A stretch of 64,000 nucleotides of DNA from Microvirga lotononidis (GCF_034627025.1 NZ_CP141048.1:806001-870000); one strand, 5' to 3'. Shown: positions 1 to 9,135, numbered from the stretch's first letter. Program-made: numbers and translations. Notes: generated by a model not told the origin, from the sequence alone.

Positions 1-2
1 TT

Positions 3-485
3 CTGACCGGATTGTCCCCGGCCGCGCTCAAGGCCGATGATGGGGGCGGCGGGGTCGTTCCGCCTGCCCAGTATGCCAGCCTGCCGTCCGATAATGGCCT
101 CGACGATGCCGACGTCACCGGAAGTCTGCCGGATGCCAAAGCGCTCTCCCGCTTCACGTCCTTGGTAGCTCATGGAACGATCACCCTGCGCGACAGCGCT
201 CCGACGGACTGCATCCCCGGTCACCTGCGCGAAGTGGTCGCCTCCGTGGCCGAGAAGTTCGGCCCCGTCAGCGTCGAGTCGACCCATCGCAGCCGCGGTC
301 GCAACTGGCGGGCCGGAGGAGCCCGCCATTCCCTGCATCTCGCCTGCCGTGCCGTCGATTTTCGCGTGCATGCCCGAGCGCGGGGCGTCATGGCCTATCT
401 GCGGGGGCTCCCCCAGGTCGGCGGCCTTAAGATCTATCGAAACGGCATCATCCATATCGATAACGGCGAACGTCGTTCCTGGTGA
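3..485 (+). CDS. Peptidase M15-like (YcbK/DUF882-type) protein, C-terminal part
   Basis: The frame is open to the left edge of the window, so the N-terminus is missing; the TTG at 12 is the first usable start inside the window but need not be the true one. The C-terminal 75 residues match the D-Ala-D-Ala carboxypeptidase-like fold: SLHLACRAVDFRV carries the His-x6-Asp metal pair and IIHIDNGERRSW the last His. The visible N-terminal part is low-complexity and probably a linker after a signal or membrane segment. The family trims or binds peptidoglycan outside the cytoplasm; the substrate here is inferred only. Confidence 0.7.
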   Translation: MTGLSPAALKADDGGGGVVPPAQYASLPSDNGLDDADVTGSLPDAKALSRFTSLVAHGTITLRDSAPTDCIPGHLREVVASVAEKFGPVSVESTHRSRGRNWRAGGARHSLHLACRAVDFRVHARARGVMAYLRGLPQVGGLKIYRNGIIHIDNGERRSW

Positions 486-516
486 CGACGAACGCCCGCT
501 CCGATACAACGGCAGA

Positions 517-1389
517 ATGTTCGAGAATTTCACCCATCGCCAAATCGAAACCTCCGGCGCGACCATCAACCTCCGCCACGGCGGGAACGGCCCGCCCGTC
601 CTTCTGCTGCATGGACATCCGCAGACCCATGTCATGTGGCACAAGGTGGCTCCGAAGCTCGCCGAGAGCTACACGATTGTCTGTGCCGATCTGCGCGGCT
701 ACGGCGACAGCGCGAAGCCGCCGACCACGCCCGACCATGAGCCCTATTCCAAGCGCGCCATGGCGCGCGATCAGGTCGAAGCGATGCGGGCCCTCGGCTT
801 CGAGCGCTTCGCTGTCGTCGGCCACGACCGCGGCGGGCGCTGCGCCTATCGCATGGCGCTCGATCACCCCGACCGGATCGTCGCACTGTCGGTTCTCGAC
901 ATCATTCCCACGGCCGAGCATTTCCAGCGCACCGACATGGCCTTCGCCATGGGCTATTGGCATTGGTTCTTCCTCGCTCAACCCCATCCCATCCCCGAGC
1001 GCCTGATCGCATCGGACCCGGACGTGTTCTATCTGCGCCGGGGACGCTCGCTCTTCGACGAAGCTGCGCTGGCCGAATATCGCCGCTGCTACACCAACCC
1101 CGAGACGATCCACGCCATGTGCGAGGATTACCGGGCCGGCGCGACCATCGACATGCGCCTCGACGAAGAGGACCAGAAGGCCGGGCGCCGAATCGCCTGT
1201 CCGGTGCAGGCCCTCTGGGGCCTGAAGAACGGGCTGGAGCGCTGGTACGACGTTCTCGCCGTATGGCGCGACTGGGCCGACCGCGTGGAAGGCCACGGCA
1301 TCGATTGCGGCCATTACCTCGCCGAGGAAGCGCCGGAGGAAACGCTGGCGGCGTTGGAGCCATTCCTGGCGAGAGCGTTCAAAGGCTGA
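517..1389 (+). CDS. Alpha/beta hydrolase, fluoroacetate/haloacetate dehalogenase type
   Basis: 290-residue alpha/beta hydrolase started at ATG 517, where homology begins; the frame is open further upstream only as a shadow of the preceding gene. Oxyanion motif HGHPQTH is at residues 32-38, nucleophile motif GHDRGGR puts Asp at 104, and the catalytic His is in DCGHYL near 266. Asp104, Arg105, Arg108, Asp128, His149 and Trp150 keep the spacing of the active site of known fluoroacetate dehalogenases (Asp110, Arg111, Arg114, Asp134, His155, Trp156), including the halide-pocket His-Trp. It should hydrolyse the C-halogen bond of haloacetates in the cytoplasm; an epoxide hydrolase is the main alternative. 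Confidence 0.8.
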   Translation: MFENFTHRQIETSGATINLRHGGNGPPVLLLHGHPQTHVMWHKVAPKLAESYTIVCADLRGYGDSAKPPTTPDHEPYSKRAMARDQVEAMRALGFERFAVVGHDRGGRCAYRMALDHPDRIVALSVLDIIPTAEHFQRTDMAFAMGYWHWFFLAQPHPIPERLIASDPDVFYLRRGRSLFDEAALAEYRRCYTNPETIHAMCEDYRAGATIDMRLDEEDQKAGRRIACPVQALWGLKNGLERWYDVLAVWRDWADRVEGHGIDCGHYLAEEAPEETLAALEPFLARAFKG

Positions 1390-1709
1390 AACACCCGCGA
1401 CTGCTGTTAGCCCTCACTCACCACAATACGCCGACGGCTCTCCTCCCGCCTGTGGGTTGGAGATGGAGGTGCGGGGTGAGCGATAGCCTATGCAGATGTT
1501 GCGCGACGATGCCGCAGCTTCACCTCTCCCATGGGGAGAGGTCGGACCGTCAGGTCCGGGTGAGGGGTTACGCCCTCTCCCTCAGGGAGAGGTAAACCCG
1601 TGCCACACGTGGCCAACCCAGCGCTGGCCCCCACCCTTGATCCTCTCACCAAGGGAGGGAAACACGCTATGTCCTCTCTGGGCGGGCCACTCAGGATGAG
1701 TTGAGAACT
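1390..1709. other. Intergenic stretch with palindromic repeats
   Basis: 320 bases between two convergent genes. No gene is supported. It holds the two CCTCTCCC-type stem-loops annotated separately, plus a degenerate third copy around 1640-1660, and no clear intrinsic terminator with a T-run. Confidence 0.6.
1522..1592. repeat. Two CCTCTCCC/GGGAGAGG extragenic palindromes
   Basis: ACCTCTCCC at 1522-1530 pairs with GGGAGAGGT at 1534-1542, and CCTCTCCCT at 1574-1582 pairs with AGGGAGAGG at 1584-1592. The same core occurs again at 54187-54210, so this is a dispersed extragenic palindrome family. Both copies lie in a convergent intergenic region, where they may also act as transcription roadblocks. 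Confidence 0.65.
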
Positions 1710-2480
1710 CTACGACCCAGCCTTCGCGAACGGCGCGATGGTGATGCCGTTCGCCTCCAGCTTCGCGCGAACCGTACGCGCCATCGCGACCGCGCTCGGC
1801 TCGTCGCCGTGCACGCAGATCGTGTCGATCTCGAGCGGGATCCGCTTTCCGGACACCGTCGTGATCGCCTTGTCCTGGACAGCCCGGAGAATGCGCTCGG
1901 CGGCGAATTCCGCATCGTGGAGCACGGCACCGGGCTTCTTGCGGCTGGTGAGCGTGCCGTCGTCCTCGTAGGTCCGGTCGGCAAAAATCTCGCGCGCGAC
2001 CTTCACGCCGATCTGCTCGGAAGCCTTTTCCATCAGAAGGCCGGGCATGCACACGTTGACGAGGCTGGCATCGACGCCCTTGATGGCGCGGGCGATGGCG
2101 AGCGCGAGATCCATGTCCTCGTTCGCCATGTTGTTGAGCGAGCCATGCGCCTTCACATAGGTGACCTTGTGCCCGGCAAGCGCCGCGAGGGCCTGCATGG
2201 CGCCGATCTGGTAGGCCACCATGCGCTCGATCTCGGCCGGGCTGTCGCCGCGGATGACGCGGCGGCCGAAGCCGTGCAGATCGTTGAAACCCGGGTGCGC
2301 CCCGATGGCGACGCCCTTCTGCTTCGCCATCTCGGCGGTGCGGAACATGATGGACGGATCGCCCGCATGATAGCCGCAGGCGATGTTCGCCGAGGAAACG
2401 ATGTCGAGCATCGCCTCGTCGTCCCCCATCGGCCAGGGGCCGAAGCCCTCCCCCATGTCGCAATTGAGATCGATGTTCAT
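1710..2480 (-). CDS. pxpA: 5-oxoprolinase subunit A (LamB/YcsF family)
   Basis: 256-residue LamB/YcsF protein beginning [14 protein letters not shown], the canonical start of the family, so ATG 2480 is preferred over the GTG at 2489 that overlaps the pncB stop. Conserved blocks [18 protein letters not shown] and VKAHGSLNN are present. PxpA works with PxpBC in ATP-dependent opening of 5-oxoproline to glutamate in the cytoplasm. No pxpB/pxpC is adjacent; instead the gene follows pncB with 5 nt between them, so the two are probably one transcript. Length is normal for the family. Confidence 0.9.
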   Translation of the reverse strand: MNIDLNCDMGEGFGPWPMGDDEAMLDIVSSANIACGYHAGDPSIMFRTAEMAKQKGVAIGAHPGFNDLHGFGRRVIRGDSPAEIERMVAYQIGAMQALAALAGHKVTYVKAHGSLNNMANEDMDLALAIARAIKGVDASLVNVCMPGLLMEKASEQIGVKVAREIFADRTYEDDGTLTSRKKPGAVLHDAEFAAERILRAVQDKAITTVSGKRIPLEIDTICVHGDEPSAVAMARTVRAKLEANGITIAPFAKAGS

Positions 2481-2485
2481 GTCCG

Positions 2486-3778
2486 TCACACCAGAACCGG
2501 TTTGGCCGTCTGCTGGCCCACATGGAAGATGCGCTTGTAGCGCTCGATTTCCGCCTTCGGCCCCATGGCCTTGGTCGGATTGTCGGAGAGTTTCACCGTC
2601 GGCCTGTCATCGGCCGAGATGACCTTGCACACGATGGAGATCGGGTCGAGCGCGCCCTCGGGCGCAAGGCCGCGGAAATCGTTGGTCAGAAGCGTGCCCC
2701 AGCCGTAACCCATCCGCATGCGCCCGCGGAAATGCCGGTGGATCCGCTCGATCACATCCACGTCGAGGCCGTCGGAGAAGATCGCGAGCTTCTCCCTTGG
2801 ATTCTGCCCGCGTTGGCGCCACCACTCGATGGCCTCCTCGCCGCCCTCGATCGGGTCCTTGGAATCCACGCGGATGCCCGTCCACGACGCCACCCATTCG
2901 GGAGCGTTCTGCAGGAAATTCGTGGTGCCGTAGGTATCGGGCAGGATCACGCGCAGGTTGCCCTCGTAATCCTGCTGCCAATCCGCCAGCACCCGGTATG
3001 GCGCCTCGGCGAGTTCCTCGTCGCTGTCGGTAAGGGCCGCGTAGACCATCGGCAGCTCGTGGGCGTTCGTGCCCACGGCCTCGACCTCGCGCCGCATGGC
3101 GATGAGGCAGTTGGACGTGCCGAGGAAGGAAGCGCCCAGGCCCTCGATCATCGCCTGCACACACCAATCCTGCCACAGGAAGCCGTGGCGGCGGCGCGTG
3201 CCGAAATCGGAGATCGATAGATCGGGAAGCTGCTTGAGCCGCTGGATCTTCTCCCAGACCCGCGTCATCGCGCGGGCATAGAGAACCTGAAGCTCGAACT
3301 TGCCCATGCCCTTGAGCACGCCGCGCGAGCGCAGCTCGTTGAGAATGGCGAGAGCCGGGATCTCCCACATGGTGGTCTCGATCCAGCGGCCGTGGAAGGT
3401 CAGCACATATTGGCCGTCTTCCTTTTCGAGCAGGTATTCCGGAAAGCGGAAGGTCTCGAGCCAGTCCATGAATTCCGGCGAGAACATCTGCCGCTTGCCG
3501 TAGAAGGTGTTGCCGCGCAACCACGTGGATTCGCCGCGCGTCAGTGAGAGGCTGCGCACATGGTCGAGCTGCTCGCGCAGTTCACCGATGTCGATGATGT
3601 CGCCCAAGCGGATGCGGGTGGTGCGGTTATGGATGCCGAACGTGACCTGCACGTCCCGGTGGCGGCGAAAGATCGTCTGCGCCATCAGGAGCTTGTAGAA
3701 ATCCGTATCCAGGACGGACCGGACGATCGGGTCGATCTTCCAGGTATGGTTGTAGACCCGGGTCGCGATGTCCACCAT
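2486..3778 (-). CDS. pncB: Nicotinate phosphoribosyltransferase
   Basis: 430-residue enzyme that joins nicotinate to PRPP in the NAD salvage (Preiss-Handler) pathway. The N-terminal [14 protein letters not shown] and internal FGTRRRHG and GTSN motifs identify PncB. ATG 3778 is chosen because AAGGAG lies six bases upstream; a TTG at 3799 in frame lacks a ribosome site. It is the first gene of a two-gene unit with pxpA. Confidence 0.93.
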   Translation of the reverse strand: MVDIATRVYNHTWKIDPIVRSVLDTDFYKLLMAQTIFRRHRDVQVTFGIHNRTTRIRLGDIIDIGELREQLDHVRSLSLTRGESTWLRGNTFYGKRQMFSPEFMDWLETFRFPEYLLEKEDGQYVLTFHGRWIETTMWEIPALAILNELRSRGVLKGMGKFELQVLYARAMTRVWEKIQRLKQLPDLSISDFGTRRRHGFLWQDWCVQAMIEGLGASFLGTSNCLIAMRREVEAVGTNAHELPMVYAALTDSDEELAEAPYRVLADWQQDYEGNLRVILPDTYGTTNFLQNAPEWVASWTGIRVDSKDPIEGGEEAIEWWRQRGQNPREKLAIFSDGLDVDVIERIHRHFRGRMRMGYGWGTLLTNDFRGLAPEGALDPISIVCKVISADDRPTVKLSDNPTKAMGPKAEIERYKRIFHVGQQTAKPVLV

Positions 3779-3871
3779 CGCCTGCTCCTTGCCACTCAAA
3801 GGAGGCGAGACAATAGCGAAGGGCCGTCCGGGATGAAAGAGTGCCGGCTACAAGACTTCCATGCAGCCCCG

Positions 3872-4201
3872 TCAGGGCGGCAGGACATCGACCTGGATCG
3901 AGGCGTAATAGGCCGCCACATCGGCGATATCCTCGTCCGACAGGTCTTTCGCTACAATGTTCATGGATTCGTTCTTGCGGTCGCCCGAACGATAGGCTTC
4001 GAGGCTTCTGACAAGATAGCTTTCGACCTGGCCGGCCAGATTGGGCGCTTCCGGGTTTTTCGAGAGCCCATCGAGACCGTGGCAGCCCTGACAGGTGGTG
4101 AGCTTCTGGCGTCCTGCCCTGGCATCTCCGGCAAGGGCTGGGTCGGCGGCGAGGCCGCCGAGGAGGAGACCCGCCAGGGCGAGGGCATGGATCGATGTCA
4201 T
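3872..4201 (-). CDS. Small class I cytochrome c, periplasmic
   Basis: 109 residues with a signal peptide (MTSIHALALAGLLLGGL, cleavage after the Ala-rich stretch near residue 24), one haem-binding CQGCH and a likely Met ligand in NESMNIV. ATG 4201 gives the signal peptide directly; longer in-frame starts do not. It lies 56 nt downstream of a sorbosone-dehydrogenase-like gene on the same strand, so it is the probable electron acceptor of that periplasmic enzyme (inference). Length is typical for a mono-haem cytochrome c of the c4/c5 type. Confidence 0.85.
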   Translation of the reverse strand: MTSIHALALAGLLLGGLAADPALAGDARAGRQKLTTCQGCHGLDGLSKNPEAPNLAGQVESYLVRSLEAYRSGDRKNESMNIVAKDLSDEDIADVAAYYASIQVDVLPP

Positions 4202-4257
4202 GACGGATGGTCCCAGGAGAAGCAGGCGCCCCGGATGAGGCGCCCGTCGAGAAGTGC

Positions 4258-5559
4258 TCAGCGTCCTTCGTAGGAGATGCGATAGATCGCTCCCGCCGTA
4301 TCGTCGGATATCAGGAGGGAGCCGTCGGGCAGCATGGCGACATCGACCGGGCGGCCGAGATATTCGCCGTTCTCCGTCAGCCACCCCTCCGCGAAGACCT
4401 GCGGCTTGTCCGCCGTGCCGTCCGCCTTGACCGGCGTGAACATGACCCGCGCGCCGATCGGCTTCGTGCGGTTCCAGGACCCGTGCTGGGCCGAGAAGAT
4501 GCCGCCCTGATAGGTCTGCGGGAACATCTTGCCCGTGTAGAACATCATGCCGAGATCGGCCGCGTGCGGATCCATCAAGGCCTGGGGGCCGATCACGCCG
4601 GCCGGAACCGGATCGTCCTTGTACTCGACCGTGTGGATGGTGCCGCCGCCATAATAGGGGAAGCCGAAGTTCTGCCCCATGCTGGCGATGCGGTTGAGTT
4701 CTCCGGGAGGCTGGTCGTCGCCCATGCCGTCGACCTGGTTGTCGGTGAACCAGAGCGACTTGTCGGCGAGATTGAAATCTATGCCGACGGAATTGCGGAT
4801 CCCCGTCGCATAGACCTCGCGGTTCTTGCCGTCCTGATCCATGCGGATGATGCCGCCGATGCCGAATTTCTTGTAGAGATCGAGCTTGTCTTTCGGCGGC
4901 ACGTTGAAGGGCTGTCCGAGGGCGATGTAGAGCTTGTTATCCGGGCCGATCCGGCAGACGCGGGCGGTGTGGTTGAAGCTTTCTTCCGCAGGTGGAATGA
5001 GATCGCCCTGCTTCACGACCTGGAAGATGGGAACGTCGGCGCCGCCCTCGTAGAAGAACTCGGCGGCCGGGAACTGGATCACCCGGTTCTGCTCGACGAC
5101 GTAGAGGATCCCGTCCGGTGAGAAGCAAACGCCGTTGGGGATCTTGAAGGTGACGGCAGCCCCGAACGGGACGACCTCGTCGGCCACGCGATCCTTGTCG
5201 CGATCCGTCACCGTGTAGACGTTGCTCTTGCGGGTTCCGACGAAAACGACACCGGCATTGGGGCCGACGGCCATATGGCGGGCATCGGGAACGACGGCGT
5301 AAAGATCGATCTTGAAGCCGTCCGGCAGTTTGATCTTCTCGAGATTGCGCCTGAGAGCGTCGGCCCTGCGGCCCTCCTGCGGAACCGGTTTGGGCGACGG
5401 CGTGTCGGTGGTGCGGAAGCCGCTCAGGCGCTCCAGGTTGCCGGTCGGCGATTGCGTCGCCGATGGTGTATTCGCGCCGCCTCCCTGGACAGCAGGCTGG
5501 GCAAAAGCCGAGGACGCAAGAACAACCGTTGAGACAGCAGCAAGCCAGATGAACTTCAT
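4258..5559 (-). CDS. Sorbosone dehydrogenase-like PQQ-type beta-propeller, periplasmic
   Basis: 433 residues starting at ATG 5559 behind GGAGGA, with a signal peptide (MKFIWLAAVSTVVLAS..AFAQ). The rest is a soluble six-bladed beta-propeller of the L-sorbosone dehydrogenase/PQQ glucose dehydrogenase family, with blocks such as PNGVCFSPDG, GIRNSVGIDFN, WFTDNQVDGMGDD and SAQHGSWNRTKPIGARV, the last being the classic His-containing signature. It should oxidise a sugar or aldehyde in the periplasm and pass electrons to the cytochrome c downstream. Exact substrate cannot be read from sequence. Confidence 0.88.
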   Translation of the reverse strand: MKFIWLAAVSTVVLASSAFAQPAVQGGGANTPSATQSPTGNLERLSGFRTTDTPSPKPVPQEGRRADALRRNLEKIKLPDGFKIDLYAVVPDARHMAVGPNAGVVFVGTRKSNVYTVTDRDKDRVADEVVPFGAAVTFKIPNGVCFSPDGILYVVEQNRVIQFPAAEFFYEGGADVPIFQVVKQGDLIPPAEESFNHTARVCRIGPDNKLYIALGQPFNVPPKDKLDLYKKFGIGGIIRMDQDGKNREVYATGIRNSVGIDFNLADKSLWFTDNQVDGMGDDQPPGELNRIASMGQNFGFPYYGGGTIHTVEYKDDPVPAGVIGPQALMDPHAADLGMMFYTGKMFPQTYQGGIFSAQHGSWNRTKPIGARVMFTPVKADGTADKPQVFAEGWLTENGEYLGRPVDVAMLPDGSLLISDDTAGAIYRISYEGR

Positions 5560-5738
5560 CGATTCCTCCGAGGGACTGCCCCTTATGATTTTGTCGTTGT
5601 CGTTCCGTGTTTGAATGCGCTCCCCAGCCAATTCTTAACATAGATCATATTCAAGCCACTTCCACGGCAGAAGGAGCGAATAAGAGCAAAGAAAAGGGGC
5701 CGCGCGCGGCCCCTGAATATTTCGCGCTGCAACAGACC

Positions 5739-6242
5739 TCAGCTCAAATTGACCTTGGCCTGATCGCCCGGCTTTGGCTGCTCGCCGGTAATCGCAGCCT
5801 TCGCGTAACCGTAGAGATGCACCAGGGTCGAGGACGGGCTGTCCCAGTATTCGCCCTTGGCCGGATGAACGCGGATCAGGGCGATCTGCGGATCGTCCAC
5901 GCCCTTCGGGAACCAGGCGCGCAGGGGCTCAGACCATTTCTTCTCGATCGTCGCCTTGTCGCGCACGATCTCGGCCTTGCCGGTTACAGACACGTAGGTC
6001 TGGCTGCTCGGATCGGAATAGGCGAGGTTGACCTCGTTGTCGCGGGAGAGTTCGGTCGTCTTGGGAGACTGGATCTGGGTGAAGAACCAGAGGTCGCCAT
6101 GCTCGTCCGCCTCCTGGTTGTGCATGGGCCGGCTGTGAAGCGTCCCGTCCGTATCGACGGTGGTCATCATGGCGATCTTCACGTCCTTGATCAGCTCATA
6201 GAGCTTTCCGGCATTCGGATCGTTATGGCCGTGCTGGTGCAT
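5739..6242 (-). CDS. Pyridoxamine 5'-phosphate oxidase-fold protein (general stress protein 26 type)
   Basis: 167 residues starting at ATG 6242 behind GAGGAGACGAGG. The split-barrel FMN-binding fold is indicated by IAMMTTVDTDGTLHSRPM, DLWFFTQIQSPK and AYSDPSSQTYVSVTG. Members of this group (COG3871) bind flavin and are linked to general stress rather than vitamin B6 synthesis. It is divergent from the mrp gene at 6462. The His-rich N-terminus (MHQHGHND) is unusual and could bind metal (inference). Confidence 0.82.
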   Translation of the reverse strand: MHQHGHNDPNAGKLYELIKDVKIAMMTTVDTDGTLHSRPMHNQEADEHGDLWFFTQIQSPKTTELSRDNEVNLAYSDPSSQTYVSVTGKAEIVRDKATIEKKWSEPLRAWFPKGVDDPQIALIRVHPAKGEYWDSPSSTLVHLYGYAKAAITGEQPKPGDQAKVNLS

Positions 6243-6461
6243 CCTCGTCTCCTCGATCTTGCATGACAGGTTCTCGGGAACGATCATCGAAGGCAGCGCC
6301 ACGACCGGTCGAACCGGCTCCCGAGGGGTCCGGTGAACAACGGACAAGGTGCAGTTTGGTTCGGGATATCGTACCCGGCCCATCGAGAGCGTCTTAACGG
6401 ACGCGCTCTTGGTCTATACATGAGGGTCTTGGAACCTCGGAGCCATTCAGGAGACTTCATC

Positions 6462-7589
6462 GTGGCAATAACCCGTGAGCACGTGCTGCAGGCTCTGTCG
6501 ACCGTTCCGGTCGATGCAGGCGGAACCAATCTCGTCGCATCGGGCCGCCTGTCCGACGTGGTGGTGGACGATGCGGGCCGCGTGATGTTCTCGATCACCA
6601 TCGAGCCGTCCGAGGCACCCGCCATGGAGCAGGTGCGCCAAGCCGCCGTCGCGGCCGTCCAGGGCCTGCCGACCGTGAAGGGCGTCTTCGCCAGCCTCAC
6701 CGCCGACCGGCCCGCCGGCTCCGGCGCGGCCGCCCCCTCCCCGACCGCGCAGCCGCATCCGAGAGCGGCGGCCCAGCCCAAGAACCAGCGCATTCCGGGC
6801 GTGCAGCATGTGATCGCCGTCGCCTCGGGCAAGGGCGGCGTCGGCAAGTCCACCACCGCGTGCAACCTGGCGCTCGGGCTGAAATCCCTCGGGTTGAGAA
6901 TCGGCCTGCTGGATGCGGACATCTACGGCCCCTCCATGCCGAAGCTTCTCGGCATTCACGGCAAGCCGCGCCTGCTGGAGAACCGCGTTCTCGAACCCAT
7001 GCAGGCCTACGGCCTCAAGGTCATGTCCATCGGCTTCCTCGTCGAGGAAGAGGCCGCCATGATCTGGCGCGGGCCGATGGTGATGTCGGCCATCACCCAG
7101 ATGCTGCGGGAGGTGGCCTGGGGCGATCTCGACGTGCTCGTCGTCGACATGCCGCCCGGCACGGGCGATGCGCAGCTCACCATGGCGCAGGCGACGCCCC
7201 TGGCCGGCGCGGTGATCGTCTCCACGCCGCAGGATCTCGCACTGATCGATGCGCGACGCGGCGTCTCCATGTTCAAGCGGGTCGAGATCCCGATCCTCGG
7301 CATCGTCGAGAACATGGCGACCTTCGTCTGTCCCCATTGCGGCCAGAGCTCCCACATCTTCGGGCATGGCGGCGCCCGCGAGGAGGCCAAGCGCCTGGGC
7401 GTGCCCTTCCTGGGCGAGGTTCCGCTCAACATGACGATCCGCGAGCTTTCGGATGCCGGCCGTCCCGTCGTCGTCACCGATCCCGACGGGCCGCATGCGA
7501 AGATCTACAAGGACATGGCGCAGCAGGTCTGGGCGTCCCTCGCGGGCGGCGCGGCCGCACGGCCTGCGCCGCGCATCGTGATCGAGTGA
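6462..7589 (+). CDS. apbC: Mrp/ApbC-type Fe-S carrier P-loop ATPase
   Basis: 375 residues. Residues 1-85 form a MIP18/DUF59 domain and residues about 110-355 the Mrp P-loop ATPase, with deviant Walker A GKGGVGKST, switch DADIYGPSMP, VVDMPPGTGD and the CPHCG motif that holds a bridging Fe-S cluster in the dimer. GTG 6462 is chosen because CAGGAG precedes it; an ATG at 6420 has no ribosome site. The family carries Fe-S clusters to apoproteins. The next genes, mobA and a tusA-like gene, also serve sulfur/molybdenum cofactor chemistry. Confidence 0.92.
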   Translation: MAITREHVLQALSTVPVDAGGTNLVASGRLSDVVVDDAGRVMFSITIEPSEAPAMEQVRQAAVAAVQGLPTVKGVFASLTADRPAGSGAAAPSPTAQPHPRAAAQPKNQRIPGVQHVIAVASGKGGVGKSTTACNLALGLKSLGLRIGLLDADIYGPSMPKLLGIHGKPRLLENRVLEPMQAYGLKVMSIGFLVEEEAAMIWRGPMVMSAITQMLREVAWGDLDVLVVDMPPGTGDAQLTMAQATPLAGAVIVSTPQDLALIDARRGVSMFKRVEIPILGIVENMATFVCPHCGQSSHIFGHGGAREEAKRLGVPFLGEVPLNMTIRELSDAGRPVVVTDPDGPHAKIYKDMAQQVWASLAGGAAARPAPRIVIE

Positions 7590-7600
7590 GAAAGTCCGGT

Positions 7601-8224
7601 ATGGTGCAGCCTCCCACTCTCGGCGCCGTACTCGCGGGAGGCCTTTCGCGGCGGATGGGAGGCGGCGACAAGACCCTCCTCAGCGTCGCTGGGCTCACGC
7701 TTCTCGAGCATGCGGCGCAGCGTCTTGCGCCGCAATGCGACGGCATGATCGTCAACGCGAATGGCGACATCTCTCGCCTCGGAACATCGCTCCATCCTGT
7801 CGTGCCGGACACGATTGAAGGTCATCTGGGGCCGCTGGCCGGTATCCTGACCGCCCTCGAATGGAGCGCTGTCCATCGTCCCGATATCGATTGGGTCGTC
7901 AGCGTTCCCGGCGATACGCCTTTCATTCCGGCGGATCTGGTTCGGCGGCTGCATGGCGCACGTATCGATTCGGGACAGCCCCTCGCCTGCGCATTGTCGG
8001 GCTCGCAGGTTCATTTCGCGGTCGGCCTCTGGCCTGTTTCCCTGCGAAACGATCTGCGTCAGGCGCTCCTGGACAAAGAGATCCGCAGCATCCGAGACTG
8101 GGTGCAGCTCCATGGATATGCAACGGCCTCATGGCCCGTCGAGCCGATCGATCCGTTCTTCAATGTCAATACGCCGGAGGATTTGACCGAGGCGGGCGTG
8201 CTGGCATTACAAAGGGGCGGATGA
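7601..8224 (+). CDS. mobA: Molybdenum cofactor guanylyltransferase
   Basis: 207 residues. The nucleotide-binding signature LAGGLSRRMGGGDK is near the N-terminus, followed by SVPGDTPF and the FFNVNTPEDL motif of MobA. The enzyme adds GMP to molybdopterin to make the MGD cofactor of DMSO-reductase-family enzymes. It starts 11 nt after mrp and its stop overlaps the next gene (ATGATGA), so the three genes are probably one operon. Length is normal. Confidence 0.92.
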   Translation: MVQPPTLGAVLAGGLSRRMGGGDKTLLSVAGLTLLEHAAQRLAPQCDGMIVNANGDISRLGTSLHPVVPDTIEGHLGPLAGILTALEWSAVHRPDIDWVVSVPGDTPFIPADLVRRLHGARIDSGQPLACALSGSQVHFAVGLWPVSLRNDLRQALLDKEIRSIRDWVQLHGYATASWPVEPIDPFFNVNTPEDLTEAGVLALQRGG

Positions 8225-8454
8225 TGACCGAGCTCGACCTATCCGGCCTGAAGTGCCCGCTGCCGGTGCTTCGCACACGAAAAGCGCTGCGCTCCATGGT
8301 GCCCGGCGAGACGTTGCATGTCATCTGCACGGATCCGCTCGCAGGGATCGATGTGCCGAACCTGATCCGGGAAACCGGCGATATTCTGGAAGAGCAGAAG
8401 CAGGAAGCCTCACGGATCACATTCCTGATCCGCAAGGCCGGTCACTCCAAATGA
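8221..8454 (+). CDS. TusA-family sulfur carrier
   Basis: 77-residue TusA/SirA fold with the active-site Cys in LKCPLPVLRTRKAL at residue 12. Two adjacent ATGs (8221 and 8224) overlap the mobA stop, giving translational coupling. TusA proteins accept persulfide from cysteine desulfurases for tRNA thiolation and molybdenum cofactor enzymes; the position after mobA favours a molybdoenzyme role such as sulfur delivery, but this is inference. Confidence 0.85.
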   Translation: MMTELDLSGLKCPLPVLRTRKALRSMVPGETLHVICTDPLAGIDVPNLIRETGDILEEQKQEASRITFLIRKAGHSK

Positions 8455-8457
8455 AAA

Positions 8458-8477
8458 GGCCCGGCATGCGCCGGGCC
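8458..8477 (-). terminator. Hairpin between tusA-like gene and csbD
   Basis: GGCCCGGC at 8458-8465 pairs with GCCGGGCC at 8470-8477 around a 4-nt loop. Read on the minus strand the stem is followed by TTTT, so it ends the csbD transcript; it may also slow the opposing mrp-mobA-tusA transcript. Confidence 0.7.
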
Positions 8478-8494
8478 CGTTCCATTGACCGCAA

Positions 8495-8671
8495 TCAAGG
8501 ATTCTTGCGCAGCGAATCCTTGATGCCGCCGACGGTGTTCTGGATCTTGCCTTCGGCCTTATCCATCTTGCCTTCGGCTTCCATCTTCGAATCGCCAAGA
8601 GCCTTGCCCAGGCCTTCCTTGATGCGGCCCTTCACGTTCTTCATGCTGCCTTCGGCGCGATCGTTATCCAT
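8495..8671 (-). CDS. CsbD-family stress protein
   Basis: 58 residues starting at ATG 8671 with AGGAG upstream. The hydrophilic, Lys/Glu/Gly-rich sequence with NVKGRIKEGLGKALGD and KMDKAEGKIQNTVGG is the CsbD repeat pattern. These small cytoplasmic proteins are abundant members of the general stress response in alphaproteobacteria; their molecular role is unknown. An EcfG-like promoter motif lies just upstream. Confidence 0.85.
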   Translation of the reverse strand: MDNDRAEGSMKNVKGRIKEGLGKALGDSKMEAEGKMDKAEGKIQNTVGGIKDSLRKNP

Positions 8672-8705
8672 GATGGTTCTCCTGAAACTGGACTTCAGCT
8701 GAGGC

Positions 8706-8730
8706 AACGCCGGTCTGGAAGGTTGGTTTC
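8706..8730 (-). promoter_or_regulatory. Possible EcfG-type general stress promoter of csbD
   Basis: On the minus strand GAAAC (8730-8726) is separated by 16 nt from CGTT (8709-8706). The alphaproteobacterial EcfG consensus is GGAAC-N16/17-CGTT, so there is one mismatch. It would place the start about 30 nt before the csbD ATG. Short motif, so only suggestive. Confidence 0.35.
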
Positions 8731-9135
8731 AACAAACCGCGGCCTGCGACGATTCCGACCGAAAGCGAGCTAAACGAATTATTTCGAGAGCAAATTTCTC
8801 ACACGAGCGGCATTAAATCCGCGCAGCCAGCGCAAAATCGATCGGAAAGCGCGCTTTACAGCCTATTTCCCGAACGGCTCTTCTTTTTAACGAACAAGAC
8901 ATTTTTCGGGGCGATTGCGACGCCTTACCGAACCCGTCCTATCTTGAGCACATCACTTCTCTCGCCCATCAGCCGGGAACGCCTTGGTCAGCCCCCAATG
9001 TCATCTAACACAATCTCGCGATTCATGCCTCCAAGGTGGGAACCCAAAGACGGGAAGGCCGGGATTGGAAATCACGATGCTTGTGCCGGGAACAACGAGG
9101 CGCGGTCATCCCGATGAACCTTCGTTTCGCGTCCT
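8731..9135. other. Intergenic stretch, nothing further recognised
   Basis: About 400 bases between csbD and the end of the glycerate kinase gene, locally AT-richer around 8760-8900. I see no gene with a ribosome site and no clear terminator for the minus-strand kinase gene's opposite neighbour. Confidence 0.5.
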
